Shown here one piece after another: positions 1 through 5,897 of a DNA stretch of 7,276 nt; within the stretch, counting starts at the first letter, position 1; every line of letters starts with the position of its first letter. The stretch is from CAZZHG01 sp964653655. GTDB taxonomy: Bacteria; Bdellovibrionota; FAC87; UBA2466. The translations under genes and the position numbers were made by a program. The notes under the pieces are model-generated. The model did no database searches. It was not told where the DNA came from and worked only from the letters and a program-made list of their open reading frames with translations. The stretch spans positions 1 through 7,276 of the forward strand of contig CAZZHG010000147.1 in assembly GCA_964653655.1 (NCBI GenBank). Reading direction: 5' to 3'.

Positions 1-2
1 CG

Positions 3-32
3 GAAACTTACGAGATTACCGTCATACCCTGA
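3..32 (+). CDS. possible 3' end of an upstream gene (partial)
   Basis: The third forward frame is open from the window edge to a TGA at 30-32 and reads ETYEITVIP, an alternating polar/hydrophobic ending typical of a C-terminal beta strand. The other two forward frames (stops at 68-70 and 76-78) give Arg/Ser-rich peptides typical of GC-rich shadow frames. The fragment is too short to assign a family. If real, the gene ends 42 nt before the DUF1287 gene on the same strand and could be co-transcribed with it. Confidence 0.3.
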   Translation, partial: ETYEITVIP

Positions 33-74
33 GGTCACGAGACGCTCAGCCCGAACGTCTTCGTCGATGAGCCC

Positions 75-650
75 ATGAGACTGATACTCGCCCTGATGCT
101 CCTGTGCCACGCCGACACGGGGGATTCTCCGTCCTTATCGGACACCCTTTCCAAAGCCGCCCTCGAAGGAACCAAGCGCAAGATCCGCTACGACGGCCGT
201 TACATGAAATTGAAATACCCGGGAGGCGACGTCCCCGCGGACATGGGAGTCTGCACGGACGTCATCGTGCGCAGTTTTCGCGCGGGCGAGATCGATCTCC
301 AAAAGCTCGTGCACGAGGACATGGAAGGAAACTTTTCCGAGTATCCGCGCAAGTGGGGAGAAAAACGCCCCGACACGAACATCGACCACAGGCGCGTTCC
401 GAACCTCATGAAGTTCTTCGAGCGGAAGCAAACAGCGCTTCCCATCACGGATAAGCCGGAGGACTACCTGGCCGGCGACGTCGTGGCGTGGGATCTGGGC
501 AACGGCACCCTCCACATCGGTCTCGTCGTGGCCCAGAAAGGCGCTTTTTCCCCGAACCGCCTCGTCGTGCACAACATCGGGCGGGGAGATACGGCTGAGG
601 ACGTCTTGTTTCAGTGGAAAATCATCGGCCACTACCGATACCACCGCTGA
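75..650 (+). CDS. DUF1287 family protein, probably exported
   Basis: This 191-residue protein matches the DUF1287 (YijF-like) family along nearly its whole length. Recognisable family blocks are GVCTDVIVRSFRAGEIDLQKLVHEDM (split here as GVCTDV at 58-63 and LQKLVHEDM at 75-83), NFSEYPRKWG (86-95), NIDHRRVPNL (102-111), YLAGDVVAWDL (131-141), HIGLVV (147-152) and VVHNIG (164-169), ending in WKIIGHYRY. The family is thought to have an NlpC/P60- or CHAP-like fold; Cys60 and His147 are the natural catalytic candidates, which is inference. The first 13 residues (Arg2, then LILALMLL, then CHA) look like a short signal peptide cleaved after Ala13, implying a periplasmic or surface location; Cys11 does not sit in a good lipobox. 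ATG at 75 is the first start after an in-frame stop at 30; its ribosome-binding site is weak. The true function is unknown. Confidence 0.88.
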   Translation: MRLILALMLLCHADTGDSPSLSDTLSKAALEGTKRKIRYDGRYMKLKYPGGDVPADMGVCTDVIVRSFRAGEIDLQKLVHEDMEGNFSEYPRKWGEKRPDTNIDHRRVPNLMKFFERKQTALPITDKPEDYLAGDVVAWDLGNGTLHIGLVVAQKGAFSPNRLVVHNIGRGDTAEDVLFQWKIIGHYRYHR

Positions 651-702
651 TTTTGCTTCTCCGCGTCTTGCCTGAAACGGCGCTTCGCCCTATGAAATCC
701 GG

Positions 703-1119
703 ATGATGAAAGCCGGCCGAGAGCTCGATGCGTGGATCTCCGAAAAAGTTTTGGGCCACACGGTCCTGGGTCAGAGAAAGGGCTCTATAAAGGAGCGAAC
801 CAAGGACGGCCAAGTGAGACCCCTTCGGGCCTACTCGACGGACATTTCCGCCGCCTGGGAAGTAGTGCGCAAGATGGGCATCACGCTCATTCCCATCGAG
901 AACGAACAATGGTTCGGCCTCGTCGGTCCCTCCCGCGGATGGACGAGTCCCGCCGAGCTTCTCAAATATCTTCAGTCGGCCGATTTCGTCAGAGCCGGCG
1001 CCGCCGTCGGAGAGACCGCGCCGCTTACGATTTGCCTCGCCGCCATGCGAGCCGAGGAAAAGCAGGAGCTGATCGCGGCTACTGAAAATCAGCCCGATCC
1101 CGGCCCCACGTTGAACTAA
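703..1119 (+). CDS. stand-alone phage ABA sandwich domain protein
   Basis: This 138-residue protein resembles the phage ABA sandwich domain family (small alpha-beta-alpha proteins common in phages and scattered in bacterial genomes). The recognisable signatures are AGRELDAWISEKVLG (4-18), the central YSTDISAAWEVVRKM (44-58), and GETAPLTICLAAMRA (103-117); family members typically keep the same order of AGRELD, YSTD-AAW and GETAP-AIC-A. The segment at 19-42 is a basic insert and the last 20 residues are a disordered tail. No function is established for the family. Two ATGs stand in tandem at 703 and 706 and neither has a good Shine-Dalgarno sequence; I kept the first. It lies 52 nt after the DUF1287 gene with no terminator between them, so it may share that transcript. 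No other phage gene is visible nearby, so it is more likely a domesticated or isolated acquisition than part of a prophage. Confidence 0.75.
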   Translation: MMKAGRELDAWISEKVLGHTVLGQRKGSIKERTKDGQVRPLRAYSTDISAAWEVVRKMGITLIPIENEQWFGLVGPSRGWTSPAELLKYLQSADFVRAGAAVGETAPLTICLAAMRAEEKQELIAATENQPDPGPTLN

Positions 1120-1127
1120 ATCCAAGA

Positions 1128-1252
1128 AGAGCGAGAGCGGGAGCGAGCGCAATGTACTTCTCCATGGAGTACGCCTGCCGTCGACGTACGACCGCACTTA
1201 CGCTCTTACGCGATCAAAATGACTTCCTTGCGCTCGCTCCCGCTCTCGCTCT
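1128..1252. repeat. fold-back element: perfect 25-bp inverted repeat around a 75-nt centre
   Basis: The left arm is 1128-1152 and the right arm 1228-1252; they are exact reverse complements over 25 bp. Both are built from GAGCG-like units. Outside them, 1114-1125 and 1257-1268 are again reverse complements at 11 of 12 positions, offset by a 2-nt length difference; these outer arms contain the TAA stop codons of the two convergent genes. The centre (1153-1227) has small palindromes at 1160-1169 (CTCCATGGAG), 1179-1186 (CGTCGACG) and 1185-1190 (CGTACG). The element fills nearly all of the 143-bp gap. No target-site duplication or transposase is visible. Confidence 0.85.
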
Positions 1253-1258
1253 GTTTTT
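1228..1258 (+). terminator. possible intrinsic terminator for the rightward gene pair
   Basis: On the plus strand the right arm of the inverted repeat is followed by G and then five T residues (1254-1258), as in a Rho-independent terminator. The stem is very long (25 bp) but its loop is 75 nt, which is atypical. For the leftward arg operon the same stem is followed only by a broken T-tract (TCTTCTT, at 1130-1124 on the minus strand), so termination in that direction would be weaker. Treat as a plausible bidirectional terminator, not a textbook one. Confidence 0.4.
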
Positions 1259-1262
1259 GAAT

Positions 1263-1730
1263 TTAGTTTGAGTTTTCGGGGCGGAGGCACTGCTCGATTT
1301 CGCGGATGGTGCCTTTGACCTCGCGCTTATCGGTGGAGGCGGGAGCGACGAAGATCGTGTCGTCTCCGGCAATCGTGCCGAGGATTCCGCCCGGGGTCAG
1401 GCGGTCGAGCTGCCGAGCGATGAGCGGAGCCGAACCGACGGCCGTGCGGATGACAATCATGGAGCCGTTGGTCTCGATGGAGCGGACTAAATCCGTGAGC
1501 GTTGCCGGGATGTTCGCTTCCATCTGATGCGGAAGCTGGTAGACGGTCTGCCCTTCGGCATCCACACCCTTGATGGCGCCGAGCTTTCGCAAGTCCCGCG
1601 ACACCGTCGACTGAGTGGTCGCAAAGTCGAGCTTCTCCAGCTTCGAGCACAACTCGTCTTGAGTGCTTAGCTCGCCGTCCTGAAGGAGCTGGCGAAGTGC
1701 CTCTAGCCGGGCTTTCGCGGATCGGTTCAT
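1263..1730 (-). CDS. argR: arginine repressor ArgR
   Basis: This 155-residue protein has the normal length and both domains of the ArgR/AhrC family. The N-terminal winged helix-turn-helix includes LSTQDELCSKL (21-31) and the recognition-helix signature TQSTVSRDLRKLGA (39-52). The C-terminal oligomerisation domain carries TAVGSAPLIARQLD (96-109) and GTIAGDDTIFV (118-128); the Asp123-Asp124 pair corresponds to the family's L-arginine-binding aspartates. It should bind operators as an arginine-loaded hexamer and repress biosynthetic genes, here probably the sites at 5830-5924. The ATG at 1730 overlaps the argF stop in an ATGA, with a GGAGG 12 nt upstream inside argF. Being the last gene of the operon it probably controls, it would be under negative feedback. 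An open frame extends upstream of this ATG within argF but shows no homology. Confidence 0.95.
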   Translation of the reverse strand: MNRSAKARLEALRQLLQDGELSTQDELCSKLEKLDFATTQSTVSRDLRKLGAIKGVDAEGQTVYQLPHQMEANIPATLTDLVRSIETNGSMIVIRTAVGSAPLIARQLDRLTPGGILGTIAGDDTIFVAPASTDKREVKGTIREIEQCLRPENSN

Positions 1731-2653
1731 GAGGCTTGCTTGCCTCCGAGCAGCTGCAAAAGAAGCGCCTTCTGAACGTGTAGCCGGTTCTCGCTCTGGC
1801 GGAACAGCACCGAGTTCGGATGCTCGGCCATCTCGTCCGTGATTTCGAGGCCGCGCACCATCGGAAGGCAATGCATGATGACCGCGTCCTTGGCCGCGAG
1901 CGAATAGAGCTGAGCATTCACTTGGAAGCCCTTGAAGGATTCCAAACGCTCTTCGTTCTCGCTCTCGAAGCCCATGCTGGTCCACACGTCCGTGTAGATC
2001 GCGTGGGCGTCCTTCACGGCGGACTCCGGCGTCTGAGCCGCCGTAATCTTTCCGCCGTACTCTTTGGCGATGCCGCGCGCCTGCTTCAGAACAAGGGCGT
2101 TCGGCTGGTATCCCTTCGGGCACGCGTAACTCACGTGCACGCCGAGCACCGGCGCGAGAAGAAGCAGCGAGTGAAGGATGTTGTTGCCGTCGCCGACGTA
2201 GGACAGCTTCAAACCATCGATGGACTTGAAGTACTGCTTCAGGGTCAGCAGATCCGCCATCACCTGACAGGGGTGGTGGGTGTCGGACAAGCCGTTGATG
2301 ACCGGAATGCGGGTTTTAGCCGACATCCGCTCCAGAACGGAATGCTCGTGAGTGCGAAGCATGATCGCGTGGCAGTAGCCCGCGAGCACGCGGCCCACGT
2401 CTTCCGGCTCTTCCTTCTTACGATTGAAAGAAAAGCTGTCGATGACCGACCCGCCCAGCTCTTCCATCGCGATGGTGAAGCTGATGTGAGTGCGCAACGA
2501 CGGCTTTTCGAAAAGCAGCACGAGGCTTTTGCCGACGAGATCCCGCCGAACGGCGCCCGTGGAGCGCTCGTTACGCAGCTGATCGGCCAAATCCAAAAGC
2601 CCCCGCATTTCGACGGGATTCAGTTCGGTTCCAGTAAGGAAGTGAGCCGCCAT
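1727..2653 (-). CDS. argF: ornithine carbamoyltransferase
   Basis: The 308-residue protein converts ornithine plus carbamoyl phosphate to citrulline in the cytoplasm. Family landmarks appear in order: the carbamoyl-phosphate loop FEKPSLRTH (48-56), LRTHEH (99-104), HHPCQVMADLLT (126-137), VGDGNN (153-158), the ornithine-binding DVWTSMG (222-228), HCLP (261-264) and the C-terminal ENRLHVQKALL (288-298). The DxxxSMG motif distinguishes it from aspartate carbamoyltransferase, and it lacks the features I would expect of acetyl- or succinylornithine variants. Oddities: the usual SxRTR reads SLRTH (His56), the following SFE is SFT, and the usual KES-DT segment reads KKEEPEDVGRVL (79-90). Its ATG lies one nucleotide after the argB stop and is preceded by a G-rich GAGGGGGGTG, which can serve as ribosome-binding site. 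It overlaps argR by 4 nt. Confidence 0.93.
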   Translation of the reverse strand: MAAHFLTGTELNPVEMRGLLDLADQLRNERSTGAVRRDLVGKSLVLLFEKPSLRTHISFTIAMEELGGSVIDSFSFNRKKEEPEDVGRVLAGYCHAIMLRTHEHSVLERMSAKTRIPVINGLSDTHHPCQVMADLLTLKQYFKSIDGLKLSYVGDGNNILHSLLLLAPVLGVHVSYACPKGYQPNALVLKQARGIAKEYGGKITAAQTPESAVKDAHAIYTDVWTSMGFESENEERLESFKGFQVNAQLYSLAAKDAVIMHCLPMVRGLEITDEMAEHPNSVLFRQSENRLHVQKALLLQLLGGKQAS

Positions 2654-2654
2654 G

Positions 2655-3518
2655 TTACACCCCCCTCGACCGAAGGCGGCAGATGGTGCCCGCTCCGGTT
2701 TCCGTGAAAAGCTCTTCCGCCAGAGCGTGGGGCCGCTTGCCGTCGATGACGTGCACGGCGCCGACTCCGTTCTTAAGAGCTTCGAGAATGGTACGAGTCT
2801 TCACGAGCATGCCTCCCGTGACGGCCCCGGACTGAATCAGCATCTCCATCTCGCTCGCGTCGAGCTCGGGGATGACCTTGCCCTCGGAATTCAGAATTCC
2901 GCTCTGGTCCGTGAGGAACACCATCTTTTTGATGCCGAGACTCTGAGCGATGCGGCTCGCGGCCCAGTCCGCGTTGATGTTGAAGGTGTCCTTGTCGATG
3001 CCGATTCCGATCGGCGCGATGACCGGGATGGCGCCCCACCCGTCTTTCGTCTTCGCGGTCAGGATCGATTCGATGATGGAGGTATCGACCTCGTGGATCT
3101 CGCCGACCTGGCCCAGCTTCGGGCCCGCGGGCCGGCAGGACAAAGTTTTCGCTTCGACGCCGCTCAGGCCCACCGCCGGAATGCCGGCGAAGTTGAGAGC
3201 GCGCACGATTTTTCGGTTCACGGTGCCGCCGAGGACGGACTCGATGACTTCCATCACTTCGGGCGTGGTCACGCGCTGGCCGTCGATGAACTCCCAAGTG
3301 ATTCCGCGAGCGGTCAGCTCCGCGTTGATCATGGGCCCGCCGCCGTGAACGGCGACGACCGACACGCCGACGGCGCGCATAAGGGCGAGATCCTCGAAGA
3401 GCGTGTGGCAGCTATCTAGGTCTTTCAGCGCGGCACCGCCGAGCTTCACCAGAATTCTTTCCCCGGAAAGCTTCTTCACGTAGGAAAGCGTGGTTAAAAC
3501 AGAGTCCATCGACGTCAT
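2655..3518 (-). CDS. argB: acetylglutamate kinase, probably arginine-sensitive type
   Basis: This 287-residue amino-acid kinase family member phosphorylates N-acetyl-L-glutamate, the second step of arginine synthesis. Visible motifs are ILVKLGGAAL (22-31, with Lys25), the glycine loop VHGGGP (57-62), Arg82 in GQRVT, FNINAD (179-184, with Asn180 and Asp184) and GGMLVK (235-240, with Lys240). The spacing of Lys25, Arg82, Asn180, Asp184 and Lys240 fits the catalytic set of E. coli NAGK. The protein is longer than the 258-residue E. coli enzyme because of an N-terminal segment with SVLTTLSYVKKLSGE (6-20), which resembles the N-helix of hexameric, arginine-inhibited NAGKs; the C-terminal HVIDGKRPHALAEELFTETG is also typical of that group. 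Its ATG directly follows the argJ TAA, with GGAG 9 nt upstream; Met4 is a less well placed alternative. Confidence 0.95.
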   Translation of the reverse strand: MTSMDSVLTTLSYVKKLSGERILVKLGGAALKDLDSCHTLFEDLALMRAVGVSVVAVHGGGPMINAELTARGITWEFIDGQRVTTPEVMEVIESVLGGTVNRKIVRALNFAGIPAVGLSGVEAKTLSCRPAGPKLGQVGEIHEVDTSIIESILTAKTKDGWGAIPVIAPIGIGIDKDTFNINADWAASRIAQSLGIKKMVFLTDQSGILNSEGKVIPELDASEMEMLIQSGAVTGGMLVKTRTILEALKNGVGAVHVIDGKRPHALAEELFTETGAGTICRLRSRGV

Positions 3519-4715
3519 TTACGAATACTCCGCGTTAATGGCGACGTACTTGGCCGAAAGATCGCAGCCCCAGGCTTTCGCTTCGCCCTTGCCCGATTTG
3601 AGCTCGATCAGAAAGTGAACCGTCTCTTTTTTCAGAAGCCGCCGCGCCTCTTCCCGGTCGAAAGCAACGGGCGAGCCTTTCTCCATGACCTTCACGCCCT
3701 GGATCGACAGATCCAGCTTGCTCAGGACATTGGCGGGAACCCCTTCCGCGCCAAGGCGCGCGAGAATGCGGCCCCAGTTCGGATCCTCGCCGTGAACCGC
3801 CGACTTGATGAGCGGGCTCACCGTCACGCCGCGGGCGGCGCGCCGGGCGAGCTCCACGGAAGGGCTTCCCTGGATTTCGACCTCGATGAGCTTCGTCGAG
3901 CCTTCGCCGTCGCGGGCGATCGCTTTCGCGAGCTCCTGGGAAATCTGAAGGAGCGCCTGCTTGAAGAGCGCCTTGTCCTTCGCGTCGACGAGCTTCACTT
4001 CGGAAGCGCCGTTGGCGAGCAGAAAGGCCGCGTCGTTCGTAGAGGTATCGCCGTCGACGCTGATCATGTTGAAGCTCTGGTCCGTCACTTCCGAGAGCAA
4101 AGCTTGGGCTTCCTTCGCGTCCAGTGCGGCGTCCGTCAACAAGTAGCCCAGCATGGTGGCCATGTTGGGATGGATCATGCCCGATCCCTTGCTGATACCC
4201 GTGATGCGCACCTGGCCCTGGCTGAGCTCCACCGTCGTCGTGATCGTCTTCGGAACGAGGTCCGTCGTCAGAATCGCGAGCGCGAAGGGCTCTGCGACGT
4301 CCGTCGCCCGCTGCACGAGTTCCGGCACGCTGCGGACGATCTTGTCGATTTCCAAAGCCACGCCGATGACGCCCGTCGAAGCGGTGAGCACCTGAGTGGG
4401 CTCGCAGCCGAGCGTTTCCGCCACGGCCGCCGCCATTTTGAAATTCGTCTCGACGCCCGCGGGTCCCGTGGCCGCATTGGCCTGCCCGCTGTTGGTGATG
4501 AGCGCGCGGATCTTTCCGCTCGGGGTCAACGCCTTACAATAGAGGACGGACGCCGCTTGGCATTCATTTCTCGTGTAAACGCCCGCCGCCACCGCGTCCC
4601 GGTCGGAGAGAATCACCCCGAGGTCGGGCCGGTAACGCCGAACGCCGCTGTTGATACCGCTCGCCGTGAACCCTTTGGGCAGAACCGTGCGGTTGATGCC
4701 GGGACCAAAGGTCAT
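3519..4715 (-). CDS. argJ: glutamate N-acetyltransferase / ornithine acetyltransferase
   Basis: The 398-residue ArgJ transfers acetyl from N-acetylornithine to glutamate, releasing ornithine and recycling the acetyl group. The precursor cleaves itself: KGSGMIHPNMATMLGYLLTD (176-195) contains the conserved Ala186-Thr187 site, with Thr187 becoming the N-terminal nucleophile of the beta chain. STGVIG (113-118) supplies the oxyanion-hole Thr-Gly, and VDGDTSTND and HGEDPNWGRI are other strong signatures. The C-terminus ends NAEYS, slightly shorter than the common NA-x-Y-x-T ending. Whether it also uses acetyl-CoA (bifunctional type) cannot be told from sequence alone. The ATG overlaps the argC stop in TAATG, and AAGGAG lies 7 nt upstream. 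The reading frame runs on upstream to 5066, but that part lies over argC and has no family similarity, so I rejected it. Confidence 0.96.
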   Translation of the reverse strand: MTFGPGINRTVLPKGFTASGINSGVRRYRPDLGVILSDRDAVAAGVYTRNECQAASVLYCKALTPSGKIRALITNSGQANAATGPAGVETNFKMAAAVAETLGCEPTQVLTASTGVIGVALEIDKIVRSVPELVQRATDVAEPFALAILTTDLVPKTITTTVELSQGQVRITGISKGSGMIHPNMATMLGYLLTDAALDAKEAQALLSEVTDQSFNMISVDGDTSTNDAAFLLANGASEVKLVDAKDKALFKQALLQISQELAKAIARDGEGSTKLIEVEIQGSPSVELARRAARGVTVSPLIKSAVHGEDPNWGRILARLGAEGVPANVLSKLDLSIQGVKVMEKGSPVAFDREEARRLLKKETVHFLIELKSGKGEAKAWGCDLSAKYVAINAEYS

Positions 4716-5839
4716 TACAGGACTCCTTCCAGCTCTTGCAGTCCGGTTTTCGCCGGGATTCCGAGCAGCCGATTGAAGTTCTCCACGGCCTGTCCGGCCG
4801 CGCCTTTGATGAGGTTGTCGATGAGGGAAAAGAGATACAGCCGGTCCCCGTCCACCTGGAAGTGAACCCGGGTCAGAGCCGTTCCCACCACGCGCTTGAG
4901 AGACAACTCGTAAGCGGACGAGCGCGCGTTTCTCCCCTTCAGGGAGCTCCACTGCACGAGGCCGTAGTCCGAGTAGTCTTGCGCGTAAGCGGAAGCGAAA
5001 TCCATGTCCGTGGCGCCCTTTTTCGTCTTCGCGTAGATCGCGGAGATGATTCCGCGCCGGATGCAAAGAAGGTGCGTCGTGAACATCGGATCGATCGCCT
5101 CTCCGGAAAACTGCTGGGCGAAGCCCCTGATCTCCGGAAGGTGCTGGTGGCGCGCAAGCTTATAAGGAAGGCACTCGCCCTCCACTTCGGTGAACAAAAG
5201 ATTTTCCGAGGCTTTGCGCCCGCCGCCCGAAGCGCCCGACTTGGAATCGATCACAAGCGAGCTGGCGTCGATGAGACCTCGCCTGAGCAGCGGCAAGATC
5301 GCCATGAGAACGGAGGTCGCGTAGCAACCGGGGTTCGCGATGAGCCGCGGTTTACTGGACGCGTCCAGCTTCAAACCCGTCGACCCGGCGTCGAGCCACG
5401 GAAGCAGTCCGTACTCGGCCTGGTCGAGAAGCTCGGGGCAAGGGTGATCGAGCTGGTACCACTCGCGGTACGCCTTCACTCTTTCTTCCTTGGTTCCCTG
5501 CTTCAAACGAAACGCGCCGCTGAGATCGATGACGTTCACGCCGGCGGCGAGAGCTTTCGGCGCGAGCTTCAACGAGGCTTCCGCGGGAGTCGCGAGAAAA
5601 ACCGTGTGCAGTTCCGGCAGCCACGCCTCGATGTCTTTGCCATCGATGACGGGAAGGCCTTGCGCCCCTTGAGTCGGGAGAAAATCTCCGAAGGAGAATT
5701 CCGGATTCGAAGAAAAGCAGGCGCGGATCTTCGCGTGAGGATGTTTCTGGAGAAGACGAACGAGCTCGAGACCGGCATAGCCGCTTCCGCCTACGACGCC
5801 TACTTTCTGGGGGACAATGTCAGGTGAATAATTATGCAT
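4715..5839 (-). CDS. argC: N-acetyl-gamma-glutamyl-phosphate reductase
   Basis: ArgC reduces N-acetylglutamyl phosphate to the semialdehyde with NADPH. The core begins KVGVVGGSGYAGLELVRLL, whose GxxGxxG is the nucleotide-binding loop. Other landmarks are LATPAEAS, VIDLSGAFRL, the active-site ANPGCYAT (catalytic Cys, residue 172 from this start), DSKSGASGGGRK and LARHQHLPEI with the catalytic-type His. Length from this ATG is 374 residues, slightly above the usual ~340-350. The frame is also open to ATGs at 5869 and 5890, adding up to 17 residues (391 in all). I prefer 5839 because the extra stretch is AT-rich, has no family similarity and holds two ArgR-like operators and a promoter-like sequence. 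None of the three starts has a good Shine-Dalgarno, so the start is uncertain although the gene is not. It is first in the operon. Confidence 0.93.
   Translation of the reverse strand: MHNYSPDIVPQKVGVVGGSGYAGLELVRLLQKHPHAKIRACFSSNPEFSFGDFLPTQGAQGLPVIDGKDIEAWLPELHTVFLATPAEASLKLAPKALAAGVNVIDLSGAFRLKQGTKEERVKAYREWYQLDHPCPELLDQAEYGLLPWLDAGSTGLKLDASSKPRLIANPGCYATSVLMAILPLLRRGLIDASSLVIDSKSGASGGGRKASENLLFTEVEGECLPYKLARHQHLPEIRGFAQQFSGEAIDPMFTTHLLCIRRGIISAIYAKTKKGATDMDFASAYAQDYSDYGLVQWSSLKGRNARSSAYELSLKRVVGTALTRVHFQVDGDRLYLFSLIDNLIKGAAGQAVENFNRLLGIPAKTGLQELEGVL
4723..4728 (-). promoter_or_regulatory. argJ ribosome-binding site
   Basis: AAGGAG on the minus strand lies inside the last codons of argC, 7 nt before the argJ ATG at 4715. 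It fixes the argJ start and, with the TAATG stop/start overlap, suggests translational coupling of argC and argJ. Confidence 0.75.
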
Positions 5840-5854
5840 CTCATATGCATTATT
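5830..5854. promoter_or_regulatory. putative ArgR operator (ARG box), argC-proximal
   Basis: A 25-bp imperfect palindrome: AATTATGCAT, five bases, ATGCATTATT. The two 10-bp half-sites agree at 9 positions. It covers the preferred argC start codon and the proposed argC -10 element. Its half-sites are spaced one base wider than in the other two boxes. The TGCAT half-site differs from the classical E. coli TGAAT but resembles ARG boxes described in actinobacteria. Identification rests on symmetry, position and the presence of argR. Confidence 0.65.
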
Positions 5855-5878
5855 AACTGCATTGGGTTGCATAAACAA
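5849..5878 (-). promoter_or_regulatory. possible argC operon promoter
   Basis: On the minus strand, TTGTTT (5878-5873) and AATAAT (5854-5849) are separated by 18 nt and resemble sigma-70 -35 and -10 elements (the -10 matches 5 of 6). Transcription would start near 5842, leaving almost no leader before the ATG at 5839. Two ARG-box-like palindromes overlap it, fitting repression by ArgR. If argC really starts at 5890, this cannot be its promoter. Confidence 0.45.
5856..5873. promoter_or_regulatory. putative ArgR operator, middle site
   Basis: ACTGCATTGGGTTGCATA: two TGCAT motifs 10 bp apart, the same spacing as in the argG-proximal box but with a GC-containing centre and poorer symmetry. It sits in the -35/-10 spacer of the proposed argC promoter and starts 6 bp after the second ATGCAT half-site of the argC-proximal box, an arrangement suited to cooperative hexamer binding across paired boxes. 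Confidence 0.5.
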
Positions 5879-5897
5879 TGATTTTTTCATTGCGGCA

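Noticed and set aside
671..702. Small GGCG/CGCC hairpin between the DUF1287 and ABA sandwich genes
   Set aside because: Only 4 bp with a 3-nt loop and no T-tract; not a credible terminator.
622..1197. 191-codon minus-strand frame opposite the ABA sandwich gene
   Set aside because: The plus-strand frame has family motifs; this one does not, and it starts within the inverted-repeat centre.
1263..2123. Extended argR frame of 286 residues
   Set aside because: The upstream part is an out-of-frame reading of argF; the ATG at 1730 gives the normal 155-residue ArgR.
1820..4865. Long plus-strand open frames opposite argF, argB and argJ (1820-2707, 2652-3419, 3615-4865)
   Set aside because: They lie antisense to clear enzyme genes and their translations are Arg/His/Asp-rich with no family signature, as expected for mirror frames in GC-rich coding DNA.
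3519..5066. Extended argJ start giving 515 residues
   Set aside because: The extra 117 residues overlap argC in another frame and are Arg/Gly-rich shadow sequence; ATG at 4715 has a good ribosome-binding site and the family N-terminus.
4736..5827. 363-codon plus-strand frame opposite argC
   Set aside because: Same explanation: antisense shadow of a gene with unmistakable motifs; low-complexity basic composition.
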